Source of the DNA: Boseongicola sp. SB0665_bin_10
Lineage (GTDB): Bacteria > Pseudomonadota > Alphaproteobacteria > Rhodobacterales > Rhodobacteraceae
Length of the DNA: 64,000 nucleotides
Assembly: GCA_009838075.1 (NCBI GenBank)
Contig: VXSG01000097.1
Span: forward strand, 62,001-126,000
Reading direction: 5' to 3'
The translations under genes were made by a program, and so were the position numbers. Positions 33,533-41,930 of the stretch are shown piece after piece. Numbering within the stretch: position 1 is the first letter of the stretch; each line of letters begins with the position of its first letter. The notes beneath the pieces are model-generated. The model had not been told where the DNA came from. It worked only from the letters and a program-made list of their open reading frames with translations, and made no database searches.

Positions 33533-34702
33533 TTACAGTCGTTTTATGACTTCAAAGCGCAGACCATCCGCACGCGCCAGATAGATCGGTGCGCGCGCAT
33601 TCTCGTCCGTCACGGCACGCTTGCGCCCGCTCCTGTGAAACACCGGGGGAGCGTCGCACACGCTGTGGTCTCGCCAGATGTTTGCGTGCGAGCGCATCAG
33701 TCCGGCCAGATAGTGCACGCCTTCATACGTTGACTGGCCGAGCGCGTTCAGCATGGGGGCCTGGTCTCCATGAACCCGATAGTACTGCTCCTTGAAGGCC
33801 GCATTCGCCTCCGTGGAGAGAGTTCCGAAATAGGAGGACGCGACGAACATGCGCTGGCTGTTTCTTGCGCCGCTCCCGAGCAGCCCGTTTTCCTCGATGG
33901 CGCAGGACAGGCGCACCATGCGATCATGCAGTCTTGCCTGGCCGAACGCCCGGTTGAATGCGACGGCGTCCTGCCCGACAAGCGAGATCAGCACCGCCTC
34001 CGCGCCGGAACCAGCAATTTCCTCGACGACGCGGGGCATGGCGTTCAGCCCGAAGGGCAGGTACCTTTCGTAGGCCAGGTTCACGGCCATCTCGCGCAAC
34101 CTTGTCTTCGCGTAGCTGTGCGATGCCCTCGGCCAGACGTAGTCGTTGCCGATCAGCGCCCAGCTGCGTGGCCGGTATTCCGTCTGGATGCACTCCATGG
34201 AAGGTCCGAGCTGCTCTTCCGGCACCTCCCCGATCGCGAAGAGCCCGTCCGTCCGTTCGCCGCCTTCGTAGAGCGGCGTGTATATGTAGGGTATCCGCTG
34301 GCGGACGACCTTGCTGAGGCGCTGGCGCACGGCGCTGATATGCATGCCGACGATCGCGTCGATGGAATCCGTCTCGATCAGGTCGTTGACGGTTTCCTCG
34401 ATCGATATGCTCGCCTCCATGGCCGCATCGATCATGATGAGCTGGACCTTCAGCCCTGCTATGCCGGAGGACCGGTTCAGTTCCTCCACCGCAACCTGCG
34501 CGCTCGAAATGCAGGACGGCGCCCAAAGTCCGGCTGCGCCGCAGAGGGGAATGAGGAGGGCAACGCGATACGTGCTCCCGCTGCGCAAGACCGGGTCTTC
34601 GCGCAGTTCCTCGAGTTCGGTCGGAACGTCCGGCAGCATGTTCGTCGAATGAACCATACCAACCTGCAGGATCGGGGCCGTCCACATACCAATTGAATTC
34701 AT
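33533..34702 (-). CDS. AmiC-like cytosolic amide-sensing protein (type I binding-protein fold)
   Basis: The 389-residue protein shares the fold and sequence motifs of the urea/amide binding proteins (YRVALLIPLCGAAGLWAPSC, VVRQRIPYIYTPLYEGGERT, NALGQSTYEGVHYLAGLM), but its N terminus (MNSIGMWTAPILQVGMVHST) has no signal peptide. In Pseudomonas aeruginosa, AmiC is a cytosolic relative that senses amides and holds the antiterminator AmiR inactive. No ANTAR-domain AmiR is present here; a MarR gene is divergent instead. It heads the minus-strand block. Role as sensor is inferred from fold, localisation and context. Confidence 0.75.
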   Translation of the reverse strand: MNSIGMWTAPILQVGMVHSTNMLPDVPTELEELREDPVLRSGSTYRVALLIPLCGAAGLWAPSCISSAQVAVEELNRSSGIAGLKVQLIMIDAAMEASISIEETVNDLIETDSIDAIVGMHISAVRQRLSKVVRQRIPYIYTPLYEGGERTDGLFAIGEVPEEQLGPSMECIQTEYRPRSWALIGNDYVWPRASHSYAKTRLREMAVNLAYERYLPFGLNAMPRVVEEIAGSGAEAVLISLVGQDAVAFNRAFGQARLHDRMVRLSCAIEENGLLGSGARNSQRMFVASSYFGTLSTEANAAFKEQYYRVHGDQAPMLNALGQSTYEGVHYLAGLMRSHANIWRDHSVCDAPPVFHRSGRKRAVTDENARAPIYLARADGLRFEVIKRL

Positions 34703-34723
34703 TTTCCAAGTCAACTAGTTTTG
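34703..34723. promoter_or_regulatory. Second copy of the operator-like motif between amiC-like and marR genes
   Basis: This 21-bp site begins TTTCCAAGTCAA and ends TTTTG; it matches the 33479 site except for two substitutions and one inserted base. It overlaps the start of the AmiC-like gene and lies in the 44-bp divergent gap, ideal for autoregulation by MarR. Confidence 0.5.
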
Positions 34724-34746
34724 CCCTGACAACTGCGGTGAGCCAC

Positions 34747-35169
34747 ATGGAACCAAGCCCGAATCCAATCCAGAACTACCTGTCGTACGCATTGGCTGCG
34801 GCACATCGGAAGGTCACCCTGTCTCTCAACACGCGTCTGAAGAGGCACGGCATGCAGATCGAGGCATGGCGGATCCTGGAAACCCTGGAGACCGGGCAGC
34901 GTCTGACGATGGGGCAGCTTGCGGACGTGGTGCTGATGAACCCTCCGACGTTGACCAAGCTGGTTGACCGCATGGTGTCAGACGGGCTTGTTCATCGTCA
35001 GGTCGCACGGCACGATCATCGTCAGATCAATGTTCTCGCCACCGCGCTTGGACGGAAGCGAATGCTTCAGATTAGGCGGGAGGTCGAACGACAGGATGCG
35101 GCGTTGCTGCAATGCCTGGGCAAGCCCGCGACCGAGGAGTTGATCGAACTGCTAAAGGGAATCAATTGA
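34747..35169 (+). CDS. MarR-family transcriptional regulator
   Basis: The 140-residue protein has the winged helix-turn-helix of MarR proteins: IEAWRILETLETGQRLTMGQ, then LADVVLMNPPTLTKLVDRMV (recognition helix) and GLVHRQVARHDHRQINVLAT (wing with the usual Asp-x-Arg type turn as HDHRQ). It probably represses the divergent amide block and responds to an aromatic or acyl-CoA ligand, as many MarR proteins controlling CoA-ligase pathways do (inference). ATG at 34747 follows GGTGAG. Confidence 0.88.
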   Translation: MEPSPNPIQNYLSYALAAAHRKVTLSLNTRLKRHGMQIEAWRILETLETGQRLTMGQLADVVLMNPPTLTKLVDRMVSDGLVHRQVARHDHRQINVLATALGRKRMLQIRREVERQDAALLQCLGKPATEELIELLKGIN

Positions 35170-35888
35170 TCCACCAGCCCCGGTTTCACCAAGGCCTCGA
35201 TTTCTGACAGCAATGCTGAAATTCAAAGGCGAAGCCAATGCTTGCCTGCAAGCTTGATGCGAAGGGTCGGCATGTGGCACTCAGGGCGGGCCTTGGCCAG
35301 ACGAAGACCTGAAACTGTCGGCAGCGCCGCAATCTGCGATCGAACGATTGCGCACGGGTTGCAGACTTGACGCTTGGGAGGGCGGTCCGCGAGTCTCACC
35401 GCGTATGCCCAGCCTCGGTGTTGAAATGCCCTCCACACGCAACCCGATGGCAATCGTGGTGCGCGACAATCGGGTCAGCAAACTGTCAATCGCCACAGGT
35501 GCGGCGGGCGCAGGGTTTCGCCTTGACCGTCGCGGAATCGACTGCCGCCGCACCATAGCCTCTCGAACTGGCGGCCGGACTTGTCCATCGCCTCACGCGT
35601 GACCGACACCGCATCGCGGGTCAGGGTACCCCTCCTGACCGGCTTCAACCGGGTCGCCGCGCGAGTTGGCGCGAGCGCGTTCTGTTGCTTCGACGCCCGA
35701 CCGATCTCGTCGTCCGCCTGATTCATGATGAGGAAAATGGCTTCTTCTGAAGAATTGGGGCGCGGCCCGCAATTGGCTCGCGGATGCCTTCCGTCGCGAC
35801 TTTTCTTCAACGGGCTGCCATGTTACGCGGCCCGCGACTTTCACGGGGATGCGCATTGCCCCGCAGAACTGAATGACGAGGATTTCAC
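35170..35888. other. Long intergenic stretch, no gene recognised
   Basis: 719 bp between marR and ndk. Several overlapping short frames on both strands have no motif and no ribosome-binding site worth noting. A small dyad (AATTG 35753-35757 with CAATT 35770-35774 around a GC-rich core) lies about 115 nt upstream of ndk. No tRNA or T-tract terminator seen. Confidence 0.45.
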
Positions 35889-36311
35889 ATGGCGATCGAA
35901 CGCACACTGTCCATCATCAAGCCCGATGCGACCAAGCGAAACCTGACCGGCAAGATCAATGCAAAGCTCGAGGAAGCCGGGCTGCGCATCATCGCTCAGA
36001 AGCGAATCCACCTCACCAGGGCGCAGGCAGGCAAGTTCTACGAAGTGCATGCCGAGAGGCCCTTCTACGACGAGCTCTGCGGGTTCATGGCCTCGGATCC
36101 GGTCGTGGTGCAAGTGCTCGAAGGGGAGAGCGCAGTCGCCAGGAATCGCGATGTGATGGGAGCGACCAACCCGGCTGATGCCGACCCTGGCACGATTCGC
36201 GCGGAATTTGCCGAGAGCATTGGCGAGAACTCGGTGCATGGCTCGGATGCGCCCGAAACCGCTGCGGTCGAGATCGCGTACTTCTTCTCGGGGCTCGAAT
36301 TGGTCGGTTGA
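35889..36311 (+). CDS. ndk: Nucleoside diphosphate kinase
   Basis: Transfers the gamma-phosphate from ATP to nucleoside diphosphates through a phosphohistidine. The 140-residue product has the N-terminal [15 protein letters not shown], the [11 protein letters not shown] loop, the [20 protein letters not shown] stretch and the active-site histidine in NSVHGSDA (about residue 117). Normal length for alphaproteobacteria. Confidence 0.97.
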   Translation: MAIERTLSIIKPDATKRNLTGKINAKLEEAGLRIIAQKRIHLTRAQAGKFYEVHAERPFYDELCGFMASDPVVVQVLEGESAVARNRDVMGATNPADADPGTIRAEFAESIGENSVHGSDAPETAAVEIAYFFSGLELVG

Positions 36312-36460
36312 CCGCTTGTGACGGTGCGGCACTGGCAAACCCTGCTGCAGGCGGATTTGTCGGGTGCGCTTTCTCAAGATTCGAATCCAGTTCCGCCCAG
36401 AGGATCCGTCGGTCAGCGTGCGGACTTCGCGGTTCGCATCTTCCACGAATTCCCGTTGCT

Positions 36461-39400
36461 TCAGATGTCCACCTCTATGACGCCGTCCGGCTCGGCGGCG
36501 CGAGACTGGCAGAGAATGATGGAGTCCTTGCGCTGCGCAGCCGAGAGCACGAAGTCGCGGTGCTCGACCTCGCCTGCGACCAGGCCGCACTTGCAGACGC
36601 CGCAAAGCCCGTCCGAACACTTCACGTCAACGGAAATGCCGCGTTCGGTCAGGACATCGGTAGCGCTCCTGCAGGCGGGCACCTCAAGCGTGGTCCCGGA
36701 ACGGACCAGCTTCAGGGTAAAGGCGTGATTCTCGTATTCTGGTAGCTCGGGAACCGAAAAGTACTCGAGATGGCGCGCCTCTTCCGGAAAGCCCTGGCGT
36801 TCGGCGGCTTCGATGACGGCGGACATGTAGCGATCCGGGCCGCATGTGTAGACGTGGGTTCCATCCGAGTACGGTCCGAGAACGCAATGCAGGTCTGCCC
36901 GGCTGCCTTCGTCGGAGACGTGCAGCACGACATTCTCGGCCCAGGGCATGGCGCGGAGGTCGTCAAGATAGGCGGCCCTGTCGCGCGAGGGCACCGAATA
37001 GTGGAGCGTGAAGTCACGGCCGAGATCATGGAGACGATGTCCCATTGCCACCATTGGCGTGATCCCGATGCCGCCTCCCATGAGAAGCGTCCGCTTGGCG
37101 CTTTCCTCTAGAGGGAAGTGATTGATCGGCTTCGACAGGAAGACTCGGCGGCCTTCAGCGAATATCCGGTGCATCAGCTTCGAGCCGCCGCGCCCGTCGT
37201 CTTCCCGCAGGACACCGATCTGATACACAGAACGGTCCTGCGGGTTGCCGGACATTGAAAATTGCCGAAGAAACTCCGGCGCCACGACGATGTCCAGATG
37301 CGCGCCTGCCGTCCATTCGGGGAGGTCGCGGCCACCGGGGTCACGGAACTCGTAGATCGTTACGTCGCCGCCGCGCGCATCGACCTTCGACACGACCATC
37401 TTCAGGACCGGACTGTCCGCATGGTCAAGAACTTCATGCGCGAGGCCCTCGGTGTCGCCACGTTCGAGACGCGCCTTGTATGCCTCTGGCGTCAGCATGG
37501 CCGCGTAGGCCTCGATCCCTGCCTCGCGGTCCATCGGAAAGGGGTAGGGCCAGGGCGGCGGCGTGAGATGTGCGGGATAGACGGCCAGCGTCTGGTCCTC
37601 GTATTTCAGGTCCAGCTCGCGCTGCAGGTCGCGGACATTCACCGGCTCGCGTGCCGGCCGGTAGCCGCCGTCCTCCTCGATCCCGATGTCCCACCACCAT
37701 TTCTTGATCGGGTTGAGACCGCCGTTGCCAAGCCGGTCATCAAGGCGCGCAAGGGCGGGGGCCAGCGCCGGCACGTTCATGGCTGCCCAGCGAAAGGGCT
37801 TCTCGGCAAACAGTCCTTCAAGGTTCCACGGGCAGGTCTTCATGCACCTGCCGCACATGGCGCCGCCGGGCGTCGTGATACGGTAGGTTGCGCATTTCTG
37901 GCTGTCGGACTTCCAGATCTCGTATCCGTTGAACATCAGCTTCGGACCCGCCGTGATCGCGCCCGACGGACATTCCCGCGCGCACTTGTTGCACGCCTCG
38001 CAAAATGCCTGGAGACCGAAGTCGATCGGCTTGTCATGGGCGAGCGGCATGTCCGTGGTCACGACGCCCGACTTGAGGCGGGGGCCGAGGAAGGGATTCA
38101 GGATCACTTCCCCGATGCGGCTGACCTCGCCAAGGCCCGACAGCAGCAGGAGCGGTGGCTGGACAACCTCGCCATCAAGGACCGTATGCGCCTTTGCCCC
38201 GTAGCCAAGGCTCCTGATGTGCTTTGCAATGACGCCTCCCAGAAGGGAAAACCGGAGATAGGCTCGCATGGACTGCGCGACGCTGATCCAGTCGTCTCCA
38301 CTGGCCCCTTCCATCGTCTCGTAGCCCTGGTCAATGATCATGCTGATCGCCTGATCGTGTGGCGGGTCGATGGGCGCGCCGGTCGCGTCGTGACTGTACC
38401 ATGTCCATTCGGGGCAGCGGCTGATCCCGACCGCATCAATTCCCAGAAAGTAGCTCGCCGCCTTCACGTTCGCGGCGTTGCGCGCCGCGTCCGAGGGACG
38501 CCGGCCCGATTCGGACGCGCCGTCCTGCAGGAGCACGAGGGCCCCGAGCATGCGTCTTTGCGCCATTGCTGTCGGCGCCTTCCGGGCGTAATGCCCGTTC
38601 CTTGCGCCGTCCTGCACTGCCTTGCCCATGTCCCCGAACTGGGCGCGCGCAAACATGTCGGTTCGCTTCGGCACGCGCGGCACACGCGGCTCGTCGATGA
38701 AGGTCGTTGGGTCGTCCACGCGCTTCAGGGTTTCGAAAGGGTGCGGGCCGTCGACATAGTCGCGCCGCCTGAAGGGATCCTTGTTGAATGCGTTCTTCGA
38801 GGTTCGGTAGCCCGTCCACCAGGCAGGGCCGCGCGTGCCGATCAGCGGCTGCCTTGTCGCAAGCGGCAGGTCGGGCGCCATCTCGAACGTGGTGGTCAGC
38901 GCAGCGAGACCAAACCTGTCGCCAAGGAACGGATTGCGCAAGACGCCCTGCCTTGCGATCGCAAGCCCGGCTTCGATCGCCAGCCGGTTCAGGTCGACAT
39001 CCGACGAGGTCGCGCTGTGCGCCTTTGCGTCATGGCCGAGAAGGCGAATGTAGTTCGCCAGGACGACCGCGGTTTCCGATGCACGCAGGCAGGCGGCATG
39101 GTGTTCGGCGCCCTCGAGCCACTCCGTTCCCGGTTCGCCGTCCCTGATCGGTCGCGGACGCGCATTGAGGAAGACCACTGCATGGGTGTGGCCGGCAATG
39201 GTCGACGGCGGCGCCTCCATCGACTCCTTCAGGTCCGCCATGATCATGTCGATGCCGCTCGCGAGCGTCTTTGTCTGGCGTGTCTTCAGGTCATTGGCCA
39301 AACGGTCAATGTCAGGGTTCCGCCAGGGCACTTCCAGAATGGCGTCGCCGGGCAGGCGGCAGACTCCAACCATCGCGGCGTCAGAGAAGTAGCCGAAGGA

Positions 39401-39664
39401 CTTGAGGTGGCGAGCCCTTTCCGTCGGGTCGGCCGGACACTCCGCAACAGCCTTGTTGACGAGGCCGTCCCTGATCGCGTCCATCATCGCCTGGTACTCC
39501 GCCATCGCGTTCACGATGCATTCCGGGGTGTCGTGTTTCCGGAAGGCCAGGGGCGCAGGGCGAGGCAGGCCGGCAACATCCGCCGTTCTGGACCGGCGAA
39601 GGCGCTCCAGCGGATAGGGACCTAGATGTACGGGACGGTTACTGTCCGTGAACAAGCGAGTCAT
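36461..39664 (-). CDS. Self-sufficient NAD(P)H-dependent reductive dehalogenase (BhbA/NpRdhA type)
   Basis: A 1067-residue multidomain enzyme. Residues about 1-330 and 331-700 are two dehalogenase-like modules: each has an L-G-x-x-AKAH segment followed by NPFLGxR (Asn244 and Asn523). Only the second carries two 4Fe-4S cysteine sets: C555, C558, C561, C565 (CEACNKCAREC) and C591, C604, C607, C611. Residues about 735-985 form a ferredoxin-NADP reductase-like module (RQFSMSGNP, LLMGGGIGITPMVA, VYTCGPDRYM), and the end is a 2Fe-2S ferredoxin (CSDGLCGVCKC, final Cys in ILCQSR). This matches aerobic, cobalamin-dependent dehalogenases acting on halogenated phenols or hydroxybenzoates. No TAT signal, so cytosolic. 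ATG at 39664 is used; ATG at 39685 is possible. Confidence 0.87.
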   Translation of the reverse strand: MTRLFTDSNRPVHLGPYPLERLRRSRTADVAGLPRPAPLAFRKHDTPECIVNAMAEYQAMMDAIRDGLVNKAVAECPADPTERARHLKSFGYFSDAAMVGVCRLPGDAILEVPWRNPDIDRLANDLKTRQTKTLASGIDMIMADLKESMEAPPSTIAGHTHAVVFLNARPRPIRDGEPGTEWLEGAEHHAACLRASETAVVLANYIRLLGHDAKAHSATSSDVDLNRLAIEAGLAIARQGVLRNPFLGDRFGLAALTTTFEMAPDLPLATRQPLIGTRGPAWWTGYRTSKNAFNKDPFRRRDYVDGPHPFETLKRVDDPTTFIDEPRVPRVPKRTDMFARAQFGDMGKAVQDGARNGHYARKAPTAMAQRRMLGALVLLQDGASESGRRPSDAARNAANVKAASYFLGIDAVGISRCPEWTWYSHDATGAPIDPPHDQAISMIIDQGYETMEGASGDDWISVAQSMRAYLRFSLLGGVIAKHIRSLGYGAKAHTVLDGEVVQPPLLLLSGLGEVSRIGEVILNPFLGPRLKSGVVTTDMPLAHDKPIDFGLQAFCEACNKCARECPSGAITAGPKLMFNGYEIWKSDSQKCATYRITTPGGAMCGRCMKTCPWNLEGLFAEKPFRWAAMNVPALAPALARLDDRLGNGGLNPIKKWWWDIGIEEDGGYRPAREPVNVRDLQRELDLKYEDQTLAVYPAHLTPPPWPYPFPMDREAGIEAYAAMLTPEAYKARLERGDTEGLAHEVLDHADSPVLKMVVSKVDARGGDVTIYEFRDPGGRDLPEWTAGAHLDIVVAPEFLRQFSMSGNPQDRSVYQIGVLREDDGRGGSKLMHRIFAEGRRVFLSKPINHFPLEESAKRTLLMGGGIGITPMVAMGHRLHDLGRDFTLHYSVPSRDRAAYLDDLRAMPWAENVVLHVSDEGSRADLHCVLGPYSDGTHVYTCGPDRYMSAVIEAAERQGFPEEARHLEYFSVPELPEYENHAFTLKLVRSGTTLEVPACRSATDVLTERGISVDVKCSDGLCGVCKCGLVAGEVEHRDFVLSAAQRKDSIILCQSRAAEPDGVIEVDI

Positions 39665-39793
39665 TGTCGCGAAGCTAATCCGCATGTATTGAAATGCACA
39701 AGTGGCCGATGCGCCCGCCGCAGCCGACAGCCGGATGCGGCCACCACATGGTGCGCAATTCGGCCCCAGGAACGATTCGCAAGGGAGCTTTCG

Positions 39794-41632
39794 ATGCGGG
39801 CAGCCATATTCTGCATGTTTCTCGGCCTGACAGGCGCGGCATTTGCCGAGAGCCACGAGGACACGATCACGAGCCACGGCATTTCGGCCTTTGGCGAACT
39901 CAAGTACCTTCCGGACTTCCCGCATTTCGACTACGTGAACCCGGATGCGCCCAAAGGGGGCACGATGAGCTTTCGGGGCTTCCTGGCAAGCCAGACCTTC
40001 GACAGCCTGAACCAGTTCATCCTCGCTGGCGAGCCGGCGCAGGGCCTGGGACTGATCTACGACTCGCTCCTGGTGCGCGCTTATGACGAGGCCGACGCGG
40101 TCTACGGTCTGCTCGCCGAAAAGCTGGAATACCCCGAGGACCGGTCCTGGGTCGTGTTCACCTTGCGAGACAACGCGGTCTTTGCCGACGGAGAGCCGGT
40201 GACGGCATCGGATGTTGTCTGGACGATCAGGACGCTGCAGACCGACGGCAGCCCCAACTACAGGATCGCGCTTGAGGACGTGGCCAGCGTCGAGGCTCTT
40301 TCGGATCGCGAGGTTCGGTTCGAGTTCGCGGAGGACGTCGCCACGCGGGACCTGATTTCCGAGGTCGGCCAGATGCCCGTGCTGCCGGAACACTACTATC
40401 AGACCGTGGATTTCACGCGATCGACGCTGGAGCCTCCCCTCGGCTCGGGACCCTACCTTGTCGACAAGGTGGATGCAGGTCGCCAGATCGTCTATTGCCG
40501 CAATCCGGACTATTGGGCTGCCGCACTGCCCGTGAACGTGGGCGCGTACAATTTCGACTGCTTCCGCTACGAGTACTTTGCCGACAACACGGCGGCGTTC
40601 GAGGCGTTGAAGGCAGGCGTCTACCTGTTTCACGAAGAGTTCTTCTCGGCCCTCTGGGCGACAGCCTATGACTTTCCGGCGCTTGAGAAGGGCTGGGTGA
40701 AGCGTGAGGTGCTTGATGACGGCCGGCCTTCCGGCGCGCAGGGCTTCTGGTTCAACATGCGGCTTCCCAAGTTCCAGGACCGCAGGGTGCGCGAAGCCAT
40801 CGGGATGATGTTCAACTTCGAGTGGTCGAACGAGACACTTTTCTACGGATCCTATGCCCGGCTCGACAGCTTCTGGGAAAATGCGCCGATGCAGGCCGAG
40901 GGCATGCTGGAGGGCGAGGAACTCGCGGTGCTCGAGACCTATCGCGACCAGTTGCCGGAGACCGTCTTTACCGAGCCGGCATTCGTGCCGCCTGTCAGTA
41001 CAACGAGCAAGACCGATCGCCGGCTTGTTCGAGCGGCAAACGCACTTCTTGAAGAGGCAGGGTGGACCATCGGCGATGATGGTTTGCGACGCAACGCCGA
41101 CGGCGAGGTGCTCAGCATCGAGTTCATCGATGACGGGCCGGCCTTCGAGCGCATCGTCCTGCCCTTTGCGGAGAACTTGAAGCTCCTCGGCATTGACGCG
41201 CGCTTCGAGCTGATCGACAGCGCGGAACTGGAACAGAGACAGGAAGACTTCGAATACGACGTCTATGTCGCCCGCTTCATCTTGCCGCTGAGTCCGTCGC
41301 TTGAGCTGAGAATCCTGTTTTCAAGCGAGAGCGCCAATACGCCGGGAACGTTCAACCTGACCGGACTGGCCGACCCGGTCGTCGACGCCTTGATCGAAGA
41401 GATCATCGGTGCTGGAACCCGGGCCGAGATGGAAGTGCGCGTCAAGGCGCTCGACAGGGTTCTGCGGGACCGCATGATCTGGGTGCCGAACTGGTACAAG
41501 GGTGCGCATTGGGTTGCCTTTTGGGACGTGTTCGGGCGACCGGAGATCAAGCCGGCCTACGACAGGGGTATCAACTACTGGTGGTGGGACGAGGCCAGGT
41601 ACGAGAAGCTGCGTGCCGAGGGCGCACTTTAG
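39794..41632 (+). CDS. ABC transporter substrate-binding protein, family 5 (YejA-like)
   Basis: Periplasmic binding protein for peptides or similar solutes. The 612-residue product starts with a Sec signal (MRAAIFCMFLGLTGAAFAES) and has the family 5 opening (HGISAFGELKYLPDFPHFDY, NPDAPKGGTMSFRG) typical of YejA, the receptor of the microcin C/oligopeptide importer. Landmarks LGSGPYLV and NPDYWAAALPV follow. No permease or ATPase genes adjoin it, so it is an orphan receptor here or uses subunits encoded elsewhere. Divergent from the reductive dehalogenase with 129 bp between starts. Confidence 0.9.
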   Translation: MRAAIFCMFLGLTGAAFAESHEDTITSHGISAFGELKYLPDFPHFDYVNPDAPKGGTMSFRGFLASQTFDSLNQFILAGEPAQGLGLIYDSLLVRAYDEADAVYGLLAEKLEYPEDRSWVVFTLRDNAVFADGEPVTASDVVWTIRTLQTDGSPNYRIALEDVASVEALSDREVRFEFAEDVATRDLISEVGQMPVLPEHYYQTVDFTRSTLEPPLGSGPYLVDKVDAGRQIVYCRNPDYWAAALPVNVGAYNFDCFRYEYFADNTAAFEALKAGVYLFHEEFFSALWATAYDFPALEKGWVKREVLDDGRPSGAQGFWFNMRLPKFQDRRVREAIGMMFNFEWSNETLFYGSYARLDSFWENAPMQAEGMLEGEELAVLETYRDQLPETVFTEPAFVPPVSTTSKTDRRLVRAANALLEEAGWTIGDDGLRRNADGEVLSIEFIDDGPAFERIVLPFAENLKLLGIDARFELIDSAELEQRQEDFEYDVYVARFILPLSPSLELRILFSSESANTPGTFNLTGLADPVVDALIEEIIGAGTRAEMEVRVKALDRVLRDRMIWVPNWYKGAHWVAFWDVFGRPEIKPAYDRGINYWWWDEARYEKLRAEGAL

Positions 41633-41930
41633 CGCATTCGACCAGCTAGCGTGCAACTTGGAACCGCATTTCGTCGCCTTTGGACCCCAAGGCGTTGCGG
41701 GAGCTGCTTGGGCGAACGTTGGCCGCTGCAGTCGTGGTACGACGATAGTTGAGGAGGCCGTTGGCTTCGGCGCTGGAAGGTTCCAATGTCCGGATCATTT
41801 CAGAAAGGCCGATCCCGCGCTTCCGGAATCAGCGACCGGATGCTGTCCGGCTGCGCGGTTCGACTTGCCATGCCGATTCAAGTGTGCCCGATGCAGGACT
41901 TGCCCCTGTCTCGAATCCCTGACCCGCTTT
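41633..41930. other. Convergent intergenic region, nothing recognised
   Basis: 298 bp between two convergent genes. No clear terminator hairpin with T-tract and no RNA gene seen. Confidence 0.4.

Noticed and set aside
35475-35810. Minus-strand 111-codon frame upstream of ndk
   Set aside because: No motif, no ribosome-binding site, and overlapping competing frames of similar quality; treated as intergenic.
36371-36400. TTCGAATC sequence resembling a tRNA T-loop
   Set aside because: No complementary T-stem, acceptor or anticodon arms can be drawn around it.
37262-39625. Very long plus-strand open frame of 787 codons
   Set aside because: It is antisense to the reductive dehalogenase, whose Fe-S, flavin and ferredoxin motifs are unmistakable; the plus-strand frame has no recognisable motif and arises from high GC.
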